A stretch of 64,000 nt of DNA, from positions 62,001 through 126,000 of the forward strand of contig NZ_SWKK01000003.1 in assembly GCF_005144745.1 (NCBI RefSeq), given 5' to 3'. The first letter of the stretch is position 1. Every line of letters begins with the position of its first letter. Origin of the DNA: Flavobacterium sp. ASW18X (GTDB lineage Bacteria > Bacteroidota > Bacteroidia > Flavobacteriales > Flavobacteriaceae). Shown piece after piece: positions 8,162-16,288 of the stretch. The notes beneath the pieces were generated by a model, which made no database searches, was not told where the DNA came from, and saw only the letters and a list, made by a program, of their open reading frames with translations. Both the position numbers and the translations under genes were made by a program.

Positions 8162-8887
8162 ATGAAGAATCTCTTATATTGTTTCTTGGATAAGCTTCTT
8201 TCTCTGGAAACTGTAATTGTGGGAAGGAAAAAATGGATTTTACGTTTCTTTGAAAATGAATCTACTCAGTTAATAACAATATTGATTTATTATACAATCA
8301 TATTTGCGCTGACTATTTATGGCTTATCAAAAATTCAAGTTTCCAATTATGCGTACTCATTTCTGATAATAGCTTTTATTCTTATTGTTTTGAAGACCTT
8401 AATGATTTGGAGGGCAAGGCAAAAATCAGTTATAGTTGTCAATATCAAAAAGAAGCAAAACATAAAGAATTTTAATTTAAGTATTTCTAATACTATTCTT
8501 AAAAGGCTCTATTTTAATTTTTGTAAGTATAATGTTTTAGATGAACTGGTTGTTAAAGAGTCTTCTTTTCTTAAAATATTTTGTGAGGATTTCAATAGTA
8601 ATTCTGAAGTTATTGATTTTCAACTTGAACTTGCTCAAATAAAATATCTATTTGAGAAAATAATTAAGACAGATTCCCTGATAAAAAGTAATCGATATAT
8701 AAATGGTTTTGGATTTTTAAAGTATTCTGACTTTGAAAAAGCAAAAAAATTTAAACATAGAGGAGAGTATATTACGAGTAAGAAACTTTCGGATAACTAC
8801 TATAAAGCCAAAAACGATAATCCTACTAAGCTTTTAGAATTTCAAGAATTAATCGATAATATTTTTAAGGAGTCCCTCGATATTTAA
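8162..8887 (+). CDS. Hypothetical membrane protein of the island
   Basis: This is a 241-residue, Lys- and Ile-rich protein that I do not recognise. Two hydrophobic segments lie at about residues 38-60 (ITILIYYTIIFALTIYGL) and 65-85 (AYSFLIIAFILIVLKTL), separated by a few residues, so a hairpin membrane anchor is likely. About 155 residues of mixed charged sequence follow and presumably face the cytosol. It is the first gene of the island, is separate from the replication genes and is very AT-rich. No catalytic motif is visible. It could be an accessory defence or entry-exclusion protein, but nothing in the sequence decides this. Confidence 0.6.
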   Translation: MKNLLYCFLDKLLSLETVIVGRKKWILRFFENESTQLITILIYYTIIFALTIYGLSKIQVSNYAYSFLIIAFILIVLKTLMIWRARQKSVIVVNIKKKQNIKNFNLSISNTILKRLYFNFCKYNVLDELVVKESSFLKIFCEDFNSNSEVIDFQLELAQIKYLFEKIIKTDSLIKSNRYINGFGFLKYSDFEKAKKFKHRGEYITSKKLSDNYYKAKNDNPTKLLEFQELIDNIFKESLDI

Positions 8888-8964
8888 AAATACAGACTCG
8901 ATAAGTCGACTTCAAGCTCTTCATCTATAGATATTTGCCTACTTTGGACTTCGAATTCAAAACT

Positions 8965-8980
8965 GTAAAAGGCCTTTTAC
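8965..8980. promoter_or_regulatory. 16-bp perfect palindrome upstream of the HTH gene
   Basis: GTAAAAGGCCTTTTAC is its own reverse complement and ends 28 bp before the start of the HTH gene at 9009. It is a good candidate operator for that regulator or another dimeric repressor of the replication and mobilization genes. Binding is inferred. Confidence 0.45.
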
Positions 8981-9008
8981 TCATCATTAATTTCTAAAAC
9001 ATGAAAAA

Positions 9009-9329
9009 ATGGATGAGCAAATCAAAACAGGTTCACACACAAATGTGGACACACCCGTACTTCAAATACTAAAGGATATTAAAAGCCTTATGGCCTTTAA
9101 TAAAAAGGTCATGAATGTAGAAGATTTGGTTTTATATACCGGTTTGTCAGAAAGTACAATTTATAAGCTCTCGAGGAACGATATGATTCCAAAGGGAGAG
9201 AATAAATCACTTCGGAAATTATTCTTCGACAAAGAAAGGATTGATGCTTGGTTATTGGGTCTTCCTGATATTTCTGATGCCTATTTCGAGCAACAGTTCA
9301 ATGAGAGTTTATTGAAAAATAGAAGGTAA
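9009..9329 (+). CDS. Helix-turn-helix (excisionase/MerR-like) protein
   Basis: The protein has 106 residues. A single winged-helix/HTH_17-type DNA-binding domain spans about residues 38-85: VMNVEDLVLYTGLSESTIYK, then SRNDMIPKGEN, then KLFFDKERIDAWLLG. This is the pattern of excisionases and small regulators found beside primase-helicases on Bacteroidetes mobile elements. It lies 20 bp before the SF3 helicase gene, in the same direction. It probably regulates excision or replication of the element. It is not next to the integrase, which lies at the other end. Confidence 0.75.
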   Translation: MDEQIKTGSHTNVDTPVLQILKDIKSLMAFNKKVMNVEDLVLYTGLSESTIYKLSRNDMIPKGENKSLRKLFFDKERIDAWLLGLPDISDAYFEQQFNESLLKNRR

Positions 9330-9349
9330 GAACCATTTAAGTAAAAGTA

Positions 9350-10552
9350 ATGGATACTATACCTTATGTACGAGTGGGCACTACCTTTTACAAATTGGTA
9401 AAGTCTCCCACCATTTCGGGTCATTTTAATGAACAGTTGGTTTCATGGAGCGAGTATACAATTAAGCAAGACCATGGGAAAGACTATATTGCCAAGGTTC
9501 CTAAATATGATGGTTTTACTTGTATTCCCAACCACATTAACTTTAAACAAGAATATCATGGATTCTATAATATTTATTCTCCACTAAGTTTTAAACCAAA
9601 GGAAGGCTCCATTGAAATAACACTTGGTTTTATTGAGCACATCTTTGGAACACAAAAGGAGCTTGGATTGGATTATTTACAATTGTTATATCAAAAACCG
9701 ATTCAAATTCTTCCTATTCTTTGTCTGGTGTCAACCGAAAGGAGTACGGGAAAAAGCTCATTTTTAAAGTGGCTTAAAGAAGTATTTGAGAACAACCTCA
9801 CTTATTTGACGAATGATAGCTTCGGCAGTCAATTTAATGCCGATTGGGCCAACAAGCTTTTAATATGTGTCGATGAAGTATTATTTAATAAAGAAGAACT
9901 TACAGAACGTTTAAAATACCTAAGCACTACTAACCGAAATAAGTTAGAAGCAAAAGGAAAGGATAAACGGGAAGTTGAATTCTTTGGTAAGTTTATTCTC
10001 TGTAGCAATAATGAAGATAACTTTATTAAAATTGATGCAAACGAAACCCGTTTTTGGGTAAGGAGAATTCCGTCTATTAAACATGAAGAAACAAATTTCT
10101 TGGATAAGTTAAAATCCGAAATACCTGCTTTTCTATACTATTTGTCAAATCGAAAATTTAGCACTATTCAAACCACTAGAATGTGGTTTAACTCAAAGGA
10201 AATTTACACGCCTGCTCTTAAGAGATTAATTAGCAATAATCGAAACCGAGTGGAAAAAGAGCTAGCAAGCCTATTGTTGAGCGCTATGGACAAATTTGAA
10301 TGGGACTCTATACAATTATGTCCTATGGATGCAGTCAATATGTTAAATAAAACGAGGATAAAGACAGATTCTACCCAAATAAGAAGACTGTTAAAGAGGG
10401 ACTGGAAGCTAGAAAATCAAAAAAACTCCCATGCATATCAAAAGGTAATTATATGGACAAATGGGGAAATGAGTATTCTGGAGGAAAAAGGTAGGTATTT
10501 CACTGTTGACAAGGATTTTTTACTAAAAAAATTTGATGAAAATGATGAATAA
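9350..10552 (+). CDS. SF3/VirE-like replication helicase of the mobile element
   Basis: The protein has 400 residues. A central superfamily-3-like ATPase starts near residue 125: Walker A TERSTGKSSFLKW, Walker B LLICVDEV, and sensor/motif C FILCSNN followed by an arginine in ETRFWVRRIP. The C-terminal 100 or so residues look like a winged-helix region. Such DUF5906-type proteins initiate replication of phages, plasmids and integrative elements together with a primase. Here the primase gene follows after 208 bp (from its ATG at 10761), with a repeat-rich region between them that may be the origin. Confidence 0.8.
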   Translation: MDTIPYVRVGTTFYKLVKSPTISGHFNEQLVSWSEYTIKQDHGKDYIAKVPKYDGFTCIPNHINFKQEYHGFYNIYSPLSFKPKEGSIEITLGFIEHIFGTQKELGLDYLQLLYQKPIQILPILCLVSTERSTGKSSFLKWLKEVFENNLTYLTNDSFGSQFNADWANKLLICVDEVLFNKEELTERLKYLSTTNRNKLEAKGKDKREVEFFGKFILCSNNEDNFIKIDANETRFWVRRIPSIKHEETNFLDKLKSEIPAFLYYLSNRKFSTIQTTRMWFNSKEIYTPALKRLISNNRNRVEKELASLLLSAMDKFEWDSIQLCPMDAVNMLNKTRIKTDSTQIRRLLKRDWKLENQKNSHAYQKVIIWTNGEMSILEEKGRYFTVDKDFLLKKFDENDE

Positions 10553-10587
10553 GCCAAACAAAGCAAAGAATTGGGGTTATCTGCCCA

Positions 10588-10738
10588 TCATCACTTTGTC
10601 ATCATACTGTCATCAAAACACGAAATGATGATTCGTCAGAATTCTTAGAATTATGAAATGATGAATTGATGCAAAAGTGATGAGTCAGACAAACCCTGCG
10701 AACATAGTTGTTGAGAGGGAGAATTCATCAAATCATCA
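10588..10738. repeat. Cluster of TCATCA/TGATGA repeats, candidate replication origin
   Basis: TCATCA begins at 10588, 10599, 10610, 10725 and 10733, and its complement TGATGA at 10626, 10659 and 10678. The first three are spaced by exactly 11 bp, and 10626 and 10659 are 33 bp apart. The larger units TGTCATCA (10597, 10608) and AAATGATGA (10623, 10656) repeat as well. The cluster lies between the helicase and primase genes, where an iteron-type origin would be expected. Function is inferred. Confidence 0.5.
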
Positions 10739-10760
10739 AAACTTTATAAAATATAAACTC

Positions 10761-11618
10761 ATGAAAGAAAAATATAATTATGAAAGAGCACGTAATGTTA
10801 GCATAGTGCAAGCACTAGCTAAATTAGGGCACTTTCCTCAAAAGGAATCGGACAAAGAAGCTTGGTTTCTAAGTCCTTTTAGGTCAGAAACCCAAGCCTC
10901 TTTAAAGGTTTCTAAAACGCTTAATAAATGGTACGACCATGGTGAAGGAATTGGTGGCAATTGTATAGATATTGTTGCAAAGATTACGACTTGGCCTATA
11001 AAAGAGGTTGTACAGCTTTTGAATGGTGAGATAATAGTAACCTCATTTCGTGAATATGTTGAGGAAGAGTCTAAGAATGCTTTGCGTGTCAGAGAATGTA
11101 GAACAATTCAGCATGCAGCTTTAAAACAGTATTTAGCATATAGGAGAATCCCCTTGACTATTGCTCATACGCAATTGAAAGAAATTGTATTTCAACTCAA
11201 ACAAAAAGAATACTTTGCTCTTGGATTTGAAAACGATAGAGGGGGATGGGAATTACGGAATAAATATCAAAAGCTAGCAACATCTCCAAAAACAGTTACT
11301 TATCATAAAAATAATTCGGATAAATTAATTGTAACGGAGGGTGCATTTGATTATTTGTCACTTCTTACCCTAAAGCCCAAATGGATTACCAATTCAGATT
11401 TTTTAATTCTCAATTCATTGGCATTTGTTAAGCATCAATTAGAGCAAATCAAAATGTACAAAGAGCTAATTCTTTTGCTAGATAATGACGATGCGGGTTC
11501 TCGATTTACGAAGCTCATCTTGGAAGAAATACCTAACGGCATAGATGGCCGGGAATATTTTAAAGGTTACAAAGATTTAAACGAAAAACTTCAAGATGAA
11601 TTTGGGATACGGAAATAA
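10761..11618 (+). CDS. Toprim-domain DNA primase of the mobile element
   Basis: The protein is 285 residues from ATG 10761; in-frame GTG/ATG codons at 10677/10680 would lengthen it through the repeat cluster and are less likely. The N-terminus resembles the CHC2 zinc-finger domain of DnaG-like primases (SPFRSETQASLKVS, then WYDHGEGIGGNCIDIV), although the zinc-binding cysteines are largely missing. The C-terminal half is a Toprim domain: LIVTEGAFDYLSLL (catalytic Glu), then LILLLDNDDAGSRFT (DxD). It would prime replication of the element with the upstream SF3 helicase. It overlaps the mobC-like gene by 23 bp. Confidence 0.85.
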   Translation: MKEKYNYERARNVSIVQALAKLGHFPQKESDKEAWFLSPFRSETQASLKVSKTLNKWYDHGEGIGGNCIDIVAKITTWPIKEVVQLLNGEIIVTSFREYVEEESKNALRVRECRTIQHAALKQYLAYRRIPLTIAHTQLKEIVFQLKQKEYFALGFENDRGGWELRNKYQKLATSPKTVTYHKNNSDKLIVTEGAFDYLSLLTLKPKWITNSDFLILNSLAFVKHQLEQIKMYKELILLLDNDDAGSRFTKLILEEIPNGIDGREYFKGYKDLNEKLQDEFGIRK

Positions 11619-12285
11619 TGATTCTAGAAAGCGCGAAATACCAGGACGCGATTTGAAACTAAAAAGGGAACTAGAGCTTAAGCATAATAGAGAGCGGAAG
11701 AATTTAGACCTTCTTGCGCCCAGTCAAAAATTGCAAAGAGTTCTCGAGTTAGATGAATTTTTAAATTCAGACGCTAGGATTGCCCACGATGACGTACGGC
11801 AACCAGACGGTCTTAAAATGGGTTTAAGTAGGAGTGTAACATCCAATAGTTATAATGCTATTATTAAAGAAGATTCAAATGTAACCAAAGAGGAAAAAAA
11901 TAATTCTGTTAAGAATTCGAGATGTGTGTCTGTGGACACAATCTCGCCTACTCCCGAAGGTCGCAGGAAAAAAAAGTGTGGTTTAAGCGGAAAGCAAGAA
12001 CTAATTAAATTCAGGTGTTCCCTAATGGAGAAACGGATACTTCAGGAGAAAGCCAAAAAGTGTGATTTATCTTTAAGTGAATTCATACGCCGTTGTGCTT
12101 TAGAACAAGTAACAGTTGAACGTTTGTCTGATGATGAAATAGAACTTTATAAGATGCTGATTAAATACCATAACAATTTTAAAGCGATTGGCAACTTAAT
12201 GCGTGGGAGGAACCAGGGTTTGACTCTGATGGTGTATGATACGGCGAAGGAAATTAAGTTGCACTTAAAAAAGTTCAGCAAATGA
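11596..12285 (+). CDS. Plasmid mobilization protein (MobC-like relaxosome component)
   Basis: The protein has 229 residues. The N-terminal 130 are charged and probably disordered. The C-terminal part (from about residue 133) has the MobC/ribbon-helix-helix pattern: LIKFRCSLMEKRILQEKA, then LSLSEFIRRCALEQ, then the helical YHNNFKAIGNLMRG motif of relaxosome accessory proteins. MobC proteins bind and bend oriT to help the relaxase nick. The gene overlaps the primase gene by 23 bp, and its stop overlaps the relaxase start by four bases (ATGA), so the three are very probably one transcript. Confidence 0.85.
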   Translation: MNLGYGNNDSRKREIPGRDLKLKRELELKHNRERKNLDLLAPSQKLQRVLELDEFLNSDARIAHDDVRQPDGLKMGLSRSVTSNSYNAIIKEDSNVTKEEKNNSVKNSRCVSVDTISPTPEGRRKKKCGLSGKQELIKFRCSLMEKRILQEKAKKCDLSLSEFIRRCALEQVTVERLSDDEIELYKMLIKYHNNFKAIGNLMRGRNQGLTLMVYDTAKEIKLHLKKFSK

Positions 12286-13142
12286 TAGGCAAGGGAAAAT
12301 CAATTTCTCATACTCAGGCTTCAATGGCATATGGTTGGAACCAAGAAAAAGATGCAGAAGTAGTGTACATAAAACTTTTAGTAGGGGATAATCCAAAAGA
12401 GATAACCCAAGAGTTCAAACTAATACAGGATTTAAATCATACATGTAAACGGAATACATTGTCCTTCGTTATTAGCCCCACAATAACAGATGGTAAAAAG
12501 CTGTCAGTAAAGGACCTTAAAAAAATCACCAATGAGTTTATAATTCAAATGAAGCTGGAGAATAGGCAAGCTATTGCATTTGTACACAGAAATAAAGCCC
12601 ATACACACATTCATCTTTATGTTAATAGAATTGATTTAAAGGGAAAAGCTTTTAACGATAGTTTTATTGGGAAAGTATCACAGCGTGCAGCTCATGTTAC
12701 AGCGGAAAAATTAGGTCTTACAACTGTTGCCCAAGTACAATTTGAGAATAAATGGCATTCCCAAGAAATTAGAAATGAAATTAAAAGAAGGCACGACCTG
12801 ACCATTAATTACCAGAAACCGGAAGACCTTACTAAATATACAGAAGGGATGCGTAGTAACGGAGTTGTGGTTAATCCCGTAGTTAACAAATCAGGACAAT
12901 TACAAGGCTTTCATTTTTTCTTCAATGGCCAGCAATTTAAAGGTAGTGCGGTCCACAGGAAAATGGGTGTTAGCTATCTGTTAAAATCAATTGCCTTGAA
13001 TAACAAAAGTCAAGATTTAGTAAGCCCTAGTAATACCATTAAGTTATTTGATAAGCTAGTACCGATACCTCAAAAATTAGCATTGACATTAAGTCAGCAG
13101 AACTTAAGGGAAAAGAGTATGAATAAAGGAATAGGAATTTAA
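12282..13142 (+). CDS. Relaxase/mobilization nuclease (HUH family)
   Basis: The protein has 286 residues. The HUH metal site is H107-T-H109-I-H111 within AHTHIHLYVNRI, the three-His motif of MobA/VirD2-type relaxases. The N-terminal GKGKSISHTQASMAYG is a common start of Bacteroidetes mobilization relaxases, where an early Tyr such as Y17 could be the nucleophile. No helicase or primase domain follows, so it is a minimal relaxase. It nicks oriT in cis and pilots the strand into a conjugation pore supplied by another element. It is translationally coupled to mobC; the small coiled-coil gene follows. Confidence 0.88.
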   Translation: MIGKGKSISHTQASMAYGWNQEKDAEVVYIKLLVGDNPKEITQEFKLIQDLNHTCKRNTLSFVISPTITDGKKLSVKDLKKITNEFIIQMKLENRQAIAFVHRNKAHTHIHLYVNRIDLKGKAFNDSFIGKVSQRAAHVTAEKLGLTTVAQVQFENKWHSQEIRNEIKRRHDLTINYQKPEDLTKYTEGMRSNGVVVNPVVNKSGQLQGFHFFFNGQQFKGSAVHRKMGVSYLLKSIALNNKSQDLVSPSNTIKLFDKLVPIPQKLALTLSQQNLREKSMNKGIGI

Positions 13143-13153
13143 AATATATAGTT

Positions 13154-13597
13154 ATGAGTAAACTTGAAATAATAAGTGACATTATAGTAAATGACTTAAA
13201 TCGGTTTGAGAAAAATCGTCAAAAATTTGCAGATGACTTGGAACGGTTAGAAAAAACGCAAATAAAATTTGAAACCGAAAAAGCACGTAAATTATTAACA
13301 GATATGGAAGTGGTTTTTCTTAAAGAGGAACACAAGAGAAACGATTTTCTAAACAGATTGAATAATACTTTAGAAAGGGCAAAAATATACCCTAATTGGG
13401 CCATTAAAACCTTTGTTATTATGGTAGTGGTACTCGTAATTTCTTTGGGTTTTTCTATTTATTTTGGAATGGCTTTAGAGGGTGTACGTAAAAAGGGGTA
13501 TAATGAAGGTATGCAAGTCTACGGAGAATACATGAATTCCTTTTTTGAGGAGAATCCTAAAAGTTTTGAGGTTTACCAAAAATGGAAAGAAGACTAA
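13154..13597 (+). CDS. Small coiled-coil membrane protein of the mobilization operon
   Basis: The protein has 147 residues. Residues 1-75 are charged and predicted to form a coiled coil (RFEKNRQKFADDLERLEK, then EEHKRNDFLNRLNNTLERA). A single transmembrane helix follows (FVIMVVVLVISLGFSIYFG, about 90-110), and then a short polar tail. I do not recognise a named family, but membrane-anchored coiled-coil proteins often follow relaxase genes in Bacteroidetes mobilizable elements. It starts 11 bp after the relaxase gene. A role in docking the relaxosome at the membrane is an inference from position. Confidence 0.7.
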   Translation: MSKLEIISDIIVNDLNRFEKNRQKFADDLERLEKTQIKFETEKARKLLTDMEVVFLKEEHKRNDFLNRLNNTLERAKIYPNWAIKTFVIMVVVLVISLGFSIYFGMALEGVRKKGYNEGMQVYGEYMNSFFEENPKSFEVYQKWKED

Positions 13598-13734
13598 AAG
13601 GATTGTACCTTTAAAAATTATCGTATGATAGGTGATTTATAATATGTTATTATTATAATCGTATATTTAGTCTTTAAAGCATTACTCCCCCCCAAGCTTT
13701 AAATTGACCAATATAAAAACCAAACAGACCATAA

Positions 13735-14532
13735 ATGGCAGAATTTTTTGAAGGTAATCAGCTTGTTGTTGAATTACAGAATATTTTTGAAGAGGCAGAA
13801 AGAACACTTATTCTTATTTCTCCATTCATAAAATTACATACTCGCTTAAAAAGCATTTTAGAACAAAAAAAGGACAACTATAAACTAGAAATTATTATCG
13901 TATTTGGTAAGAATGAAGGTAAAGAGTATAGGAGTTTTGGTCCAGAAGAATTTGAATTTTTTAAGCAATTTCCAAATATAAAAATATGTTATAACCCAAA
14001 TTTACACGCTAAGTATTATGCTAATGAGTATAGTGCACTTCTTAGTTCAATGAATCTATATGATTATTCCCTAAATAATAACATAGAATTTGGTGTCAAG
14101 ACAAAGACCAAAGATATGCTTGTAGATATGCTTGGTATTGGGCATGATTTAGATGAAAAGGCTCATCAATTTTTTATGGGAGTAATCAAACAAAGTGACA
14201 GTGTAATTAAGTATCATAAAATACCTCAGTTTGAAAAGAAAACCTTAGGATTGGCCAAAAAATTTATTGATTCTAGTGTAATCATAGATGAATTGACTGA
14301 TAGTTATATTGAAACCGTTGCCAAGCGTAGAAAGGTAAAAGAGGTTGTTGAAAAAGGTTTCTGTATTAGAACTGGGGAGACAATACCGTATAACCCAAAA
14401 CAACCCATGTCCAAAACAGCTTACGATATTTGGAAAAAATTTAGCAATCAAGATTATCCAGAAAAGTATTGTCATAAAACAGGAAATGAGTCTAATGGAA
14501 AAACTAGTATGCGGAACCCAGTATTAGCCTAA
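13735..14532 (+). CDS. Phospholipase D-like nuclease
   Basis: The protein has 265 residues with one PLD motif, LHAKYYAN (HxK) followed by LLSSMNLYDYSLNNNIEFG, near residues 85-122. With one HKD half-site it would act as a dimer, like the Nuc and BfiI families. The N-terminus (LILISPFIKLHTRL) is the usual first strand of PLD folds. The C-terminal 60 residues carry a Cys/His cluster (GFCIRTGE, then EKYCHKTGNES) that may bind zinc. It sits alone between the mobilization and restriction genes. A DNA-cleaving defence or anti-plasmid role is plausible; the substrate is unknown. Confidence 0.75.
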   Translation: MAEFFEGNQLVVELQNIFEEAERTLILISPFIKLHTRLKSILEQKKDNYKLEIIIVFGKNEGKEYRSFGPEEFEFFKQFPNIKICYNPNLHAKYYANEYSALLSSMNLYDYSLNNNIEFGVKTKTKDMLVDMLGIGHDLDEKAHQFFMGVIKQSDSVIKYHKIPQFEKKTLGLAKKFIDSSVIIDELTDSYIETVAKRRKVKEVVEKGFCIRTGETIPYNPKQPMSKTAYDIWKKFSNQDYPEKYCHKTGNESNGKTSMRNPVLA

Positions 14533-14809
14533 AACTTTTTATCTAATCAGTATTTGATTGTGGCTTTATTTCATAAATCTGTTCTCAATAAGTACTTAAA
14601 AGGCCTAGATTGTAGAACTTTAAGTTTGGCATATGCAAAGTATACCAAACACTTTCATAATTTAACCATTCAAGAAAACATTCGAAACCCGAAAGAGTAA
14701 TAATATCAAGCTTAATTTCTGATACGTCCATTTTATAGCAAAAATTTAACCTGTATTTTGCAGTTGAAAATATCATTTAATTATCCGCCTTTTATATAGT
14801 TATAATTGT

Positions 14810-16288
14810 ATGGAAAGTAAAATAACAATATCCCAATTAGAGCAATACTTATCTAAAGCAGCTTGGATTTTAAAAGGTCCGGTAGACGCATCGGATTTTA
14901 AGGTATATATATTTCCCTTGCTGTTTTTTAAGCGCATTTCTGATGTTTATGACGAAGAATATCAACTGGCGCTAGAGGAATCTGACGGCGATGCCGATTA
15001 TGCCAACCTTCCGGAATTGCACCGTTTTAGCATACCTGATAATTGTCATTGGGAAGATGTTCGTAGTACAACTAGCAATGTGGGCTTAGCTATAGAAGAA
15101 GCCTTGCGCGGTATTGAACAGGCCAATCAAAACTATCTCTATGGTATTTTTGGAGACGCTCAATGGAGCAATAAAAATAAACTTTCTGACCGTCTACTTA
15201 TAGACCTGGTAGAGCACTTTTCACAGTATAATTTAAGTAATAGTAACGTAGATTCTGATTTATTGGGTAATGCGTATGAATATTTGATTAAGCATTTTGC
15301 TGATTTGACCAATAAAAAAGCGGGTGAGTTTTATACCCCAAGATCCGTGGTGCATTTATTGGGTTTGATTTTGGACCCACATGAAGGAGAAACCATCTAC
15401 GACCCGGCTTGTGGAACGGGTGGCATGTTGCTGGAATGTGTGGACCACCTAAAGGATAACCAACAAGACTACCGTACGTTAAAACTCTACGGTCAAGAAA
15501 AGAACCTGACTTCTAGTGCTATTGCCCGTATGAATATGTTTTTGCATGGCATAGAAGATTTTCAAATTGCGCGAGGCGATACCTTACGTAGCCCGGCTTT
15601 TTTTAAGGCTGATGGCTTACAAACTTTTGATTGTGTTATAGCTAATCCGCCATTTTCTTTAAAAGGTTGGGGTGCAGAAAATTGGGCGAACGACCCTTAT
15701 GGTAGAAATATTGCCGGAGTACCTCCTAAAGGAAATGGGGACATGGCTTGGGTGCAGCACATGATAAAATCTATGAACGGTAACGGTCGTATGACCGTGG
15801 TTTTACCTCATGGTGCTTTATTTAGAAAAGGCGCAGAAGGTAAAATTAGAAAAGCTTTGCTAGAGCAAGATTTATTAGAGGCTGTTATAGGCCTAGGACC
15901 CAACATTTTTTATGGTACCCAGTTAGCTGCCTGCGTGATGGTCTTTAAACAAAAGAAGGAAGCACATAAAAAGAATAAAGTACTCTTTATCGATGCTTCA
16001 GACCAGGTGCGCGTGGGCCGAGCACAAAACTTTTTGGAGCCAGAACATGTACAACAAATTCATAAATGGAATTTACAATATAAAGATGTAGAAAACCATG
16101 TAAAAGTGGCTACGCTGGAAGACTTGGTAGAGAATGACTTTAATCTTAATATTCCATTATATGTAGAGAAGGTTATAGAAGATAATCTACCCAGTGTTGA
16201 AGAAGCCTTGGCCGATTTAAAACAAGCTTGGAATCAAAGTTTAGAGGCGGAGGAAAAGTTTAAGAATATATTGAAAAACTTTATTTGA
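14810..16288 (+). CDS. hsdM: Type I restriction-modification methyltransferase subunit (first HsdM)
   Basis: The protein has 492 residues. The N-terminal helical HsdM_N domain (about 1-150) is followed by N6_Mtase: GEFYTPRSVVHLLG, SAM motif I DPACGTGG (about residue 197) and catalytic motif IV NPPF (about 280). These predict N6-adenine methylation in complex with HsdS. A 277-bp gap without a gene precedes it, and its stop shares a base with the ATG of the DUF262 gene (TGATG). It is a clear paralogue of the HsdM at 18101 but lacks an HsdS gene of its own. Whether the two HsdM proteins pair, compete for the same HsdS, or serve different proteins is unknown. Confidence 0.95.
   Translation: MESKITISQLEQYLSKAAWILKGPVDASDFKVYIFPLLFFKRISDVYDEEYQLALEESDGDADYANLPELHRFSIPDNCHWEDVRSTTSNVGLAIEEALRGIEQANQNYLYGIFGDAQWSNKNKLSDRLLIDLVEHFSQYNLSNSNVDSDLLGNAYEYLIKHFADLTNKKAGEFYTPRSVVHLLGLILDPHEGETIYDPACGTGGMLLECVDHLKDNQQDYRTLKLYGQEKNLTSSAIARMNMFLHGIEDFQIARGDTLRSPAFFKADGLQTFDCVIANPPFSLKGWGAENWANDPYGRNIAGVPPKGNGDMAWVQHMIKSMNGNGRMTVVLPHGALFRKGAEGKIRKALLEQDLLEAVIGLGPNIFYGTQLAACVMVFKQKKEAHKKNKVLFIDASDQVRVGRAQNFLEPEHVQQIHKWNLQYKDVENHVKVATLEDLVENDFNLNIPLYVEKVIEDNLPSVEEALADLKQAWNQSLEAEEKFKNILKNFI

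Noticed and set aside
13687-13694. Run of C residues as a phase-variable tract
   Set aside because: It lies about 40 bp upstream of the PLD-like gene and outside any coding frame; a promoter effect is possible but unsupported.
14585-14776. 63-codon open frame on the minus strand before the first hsdM
   Set aside because: No recognisable domain and no clear ribosome-binding site; low complexity consistent with AT-rich intergenic DNA.
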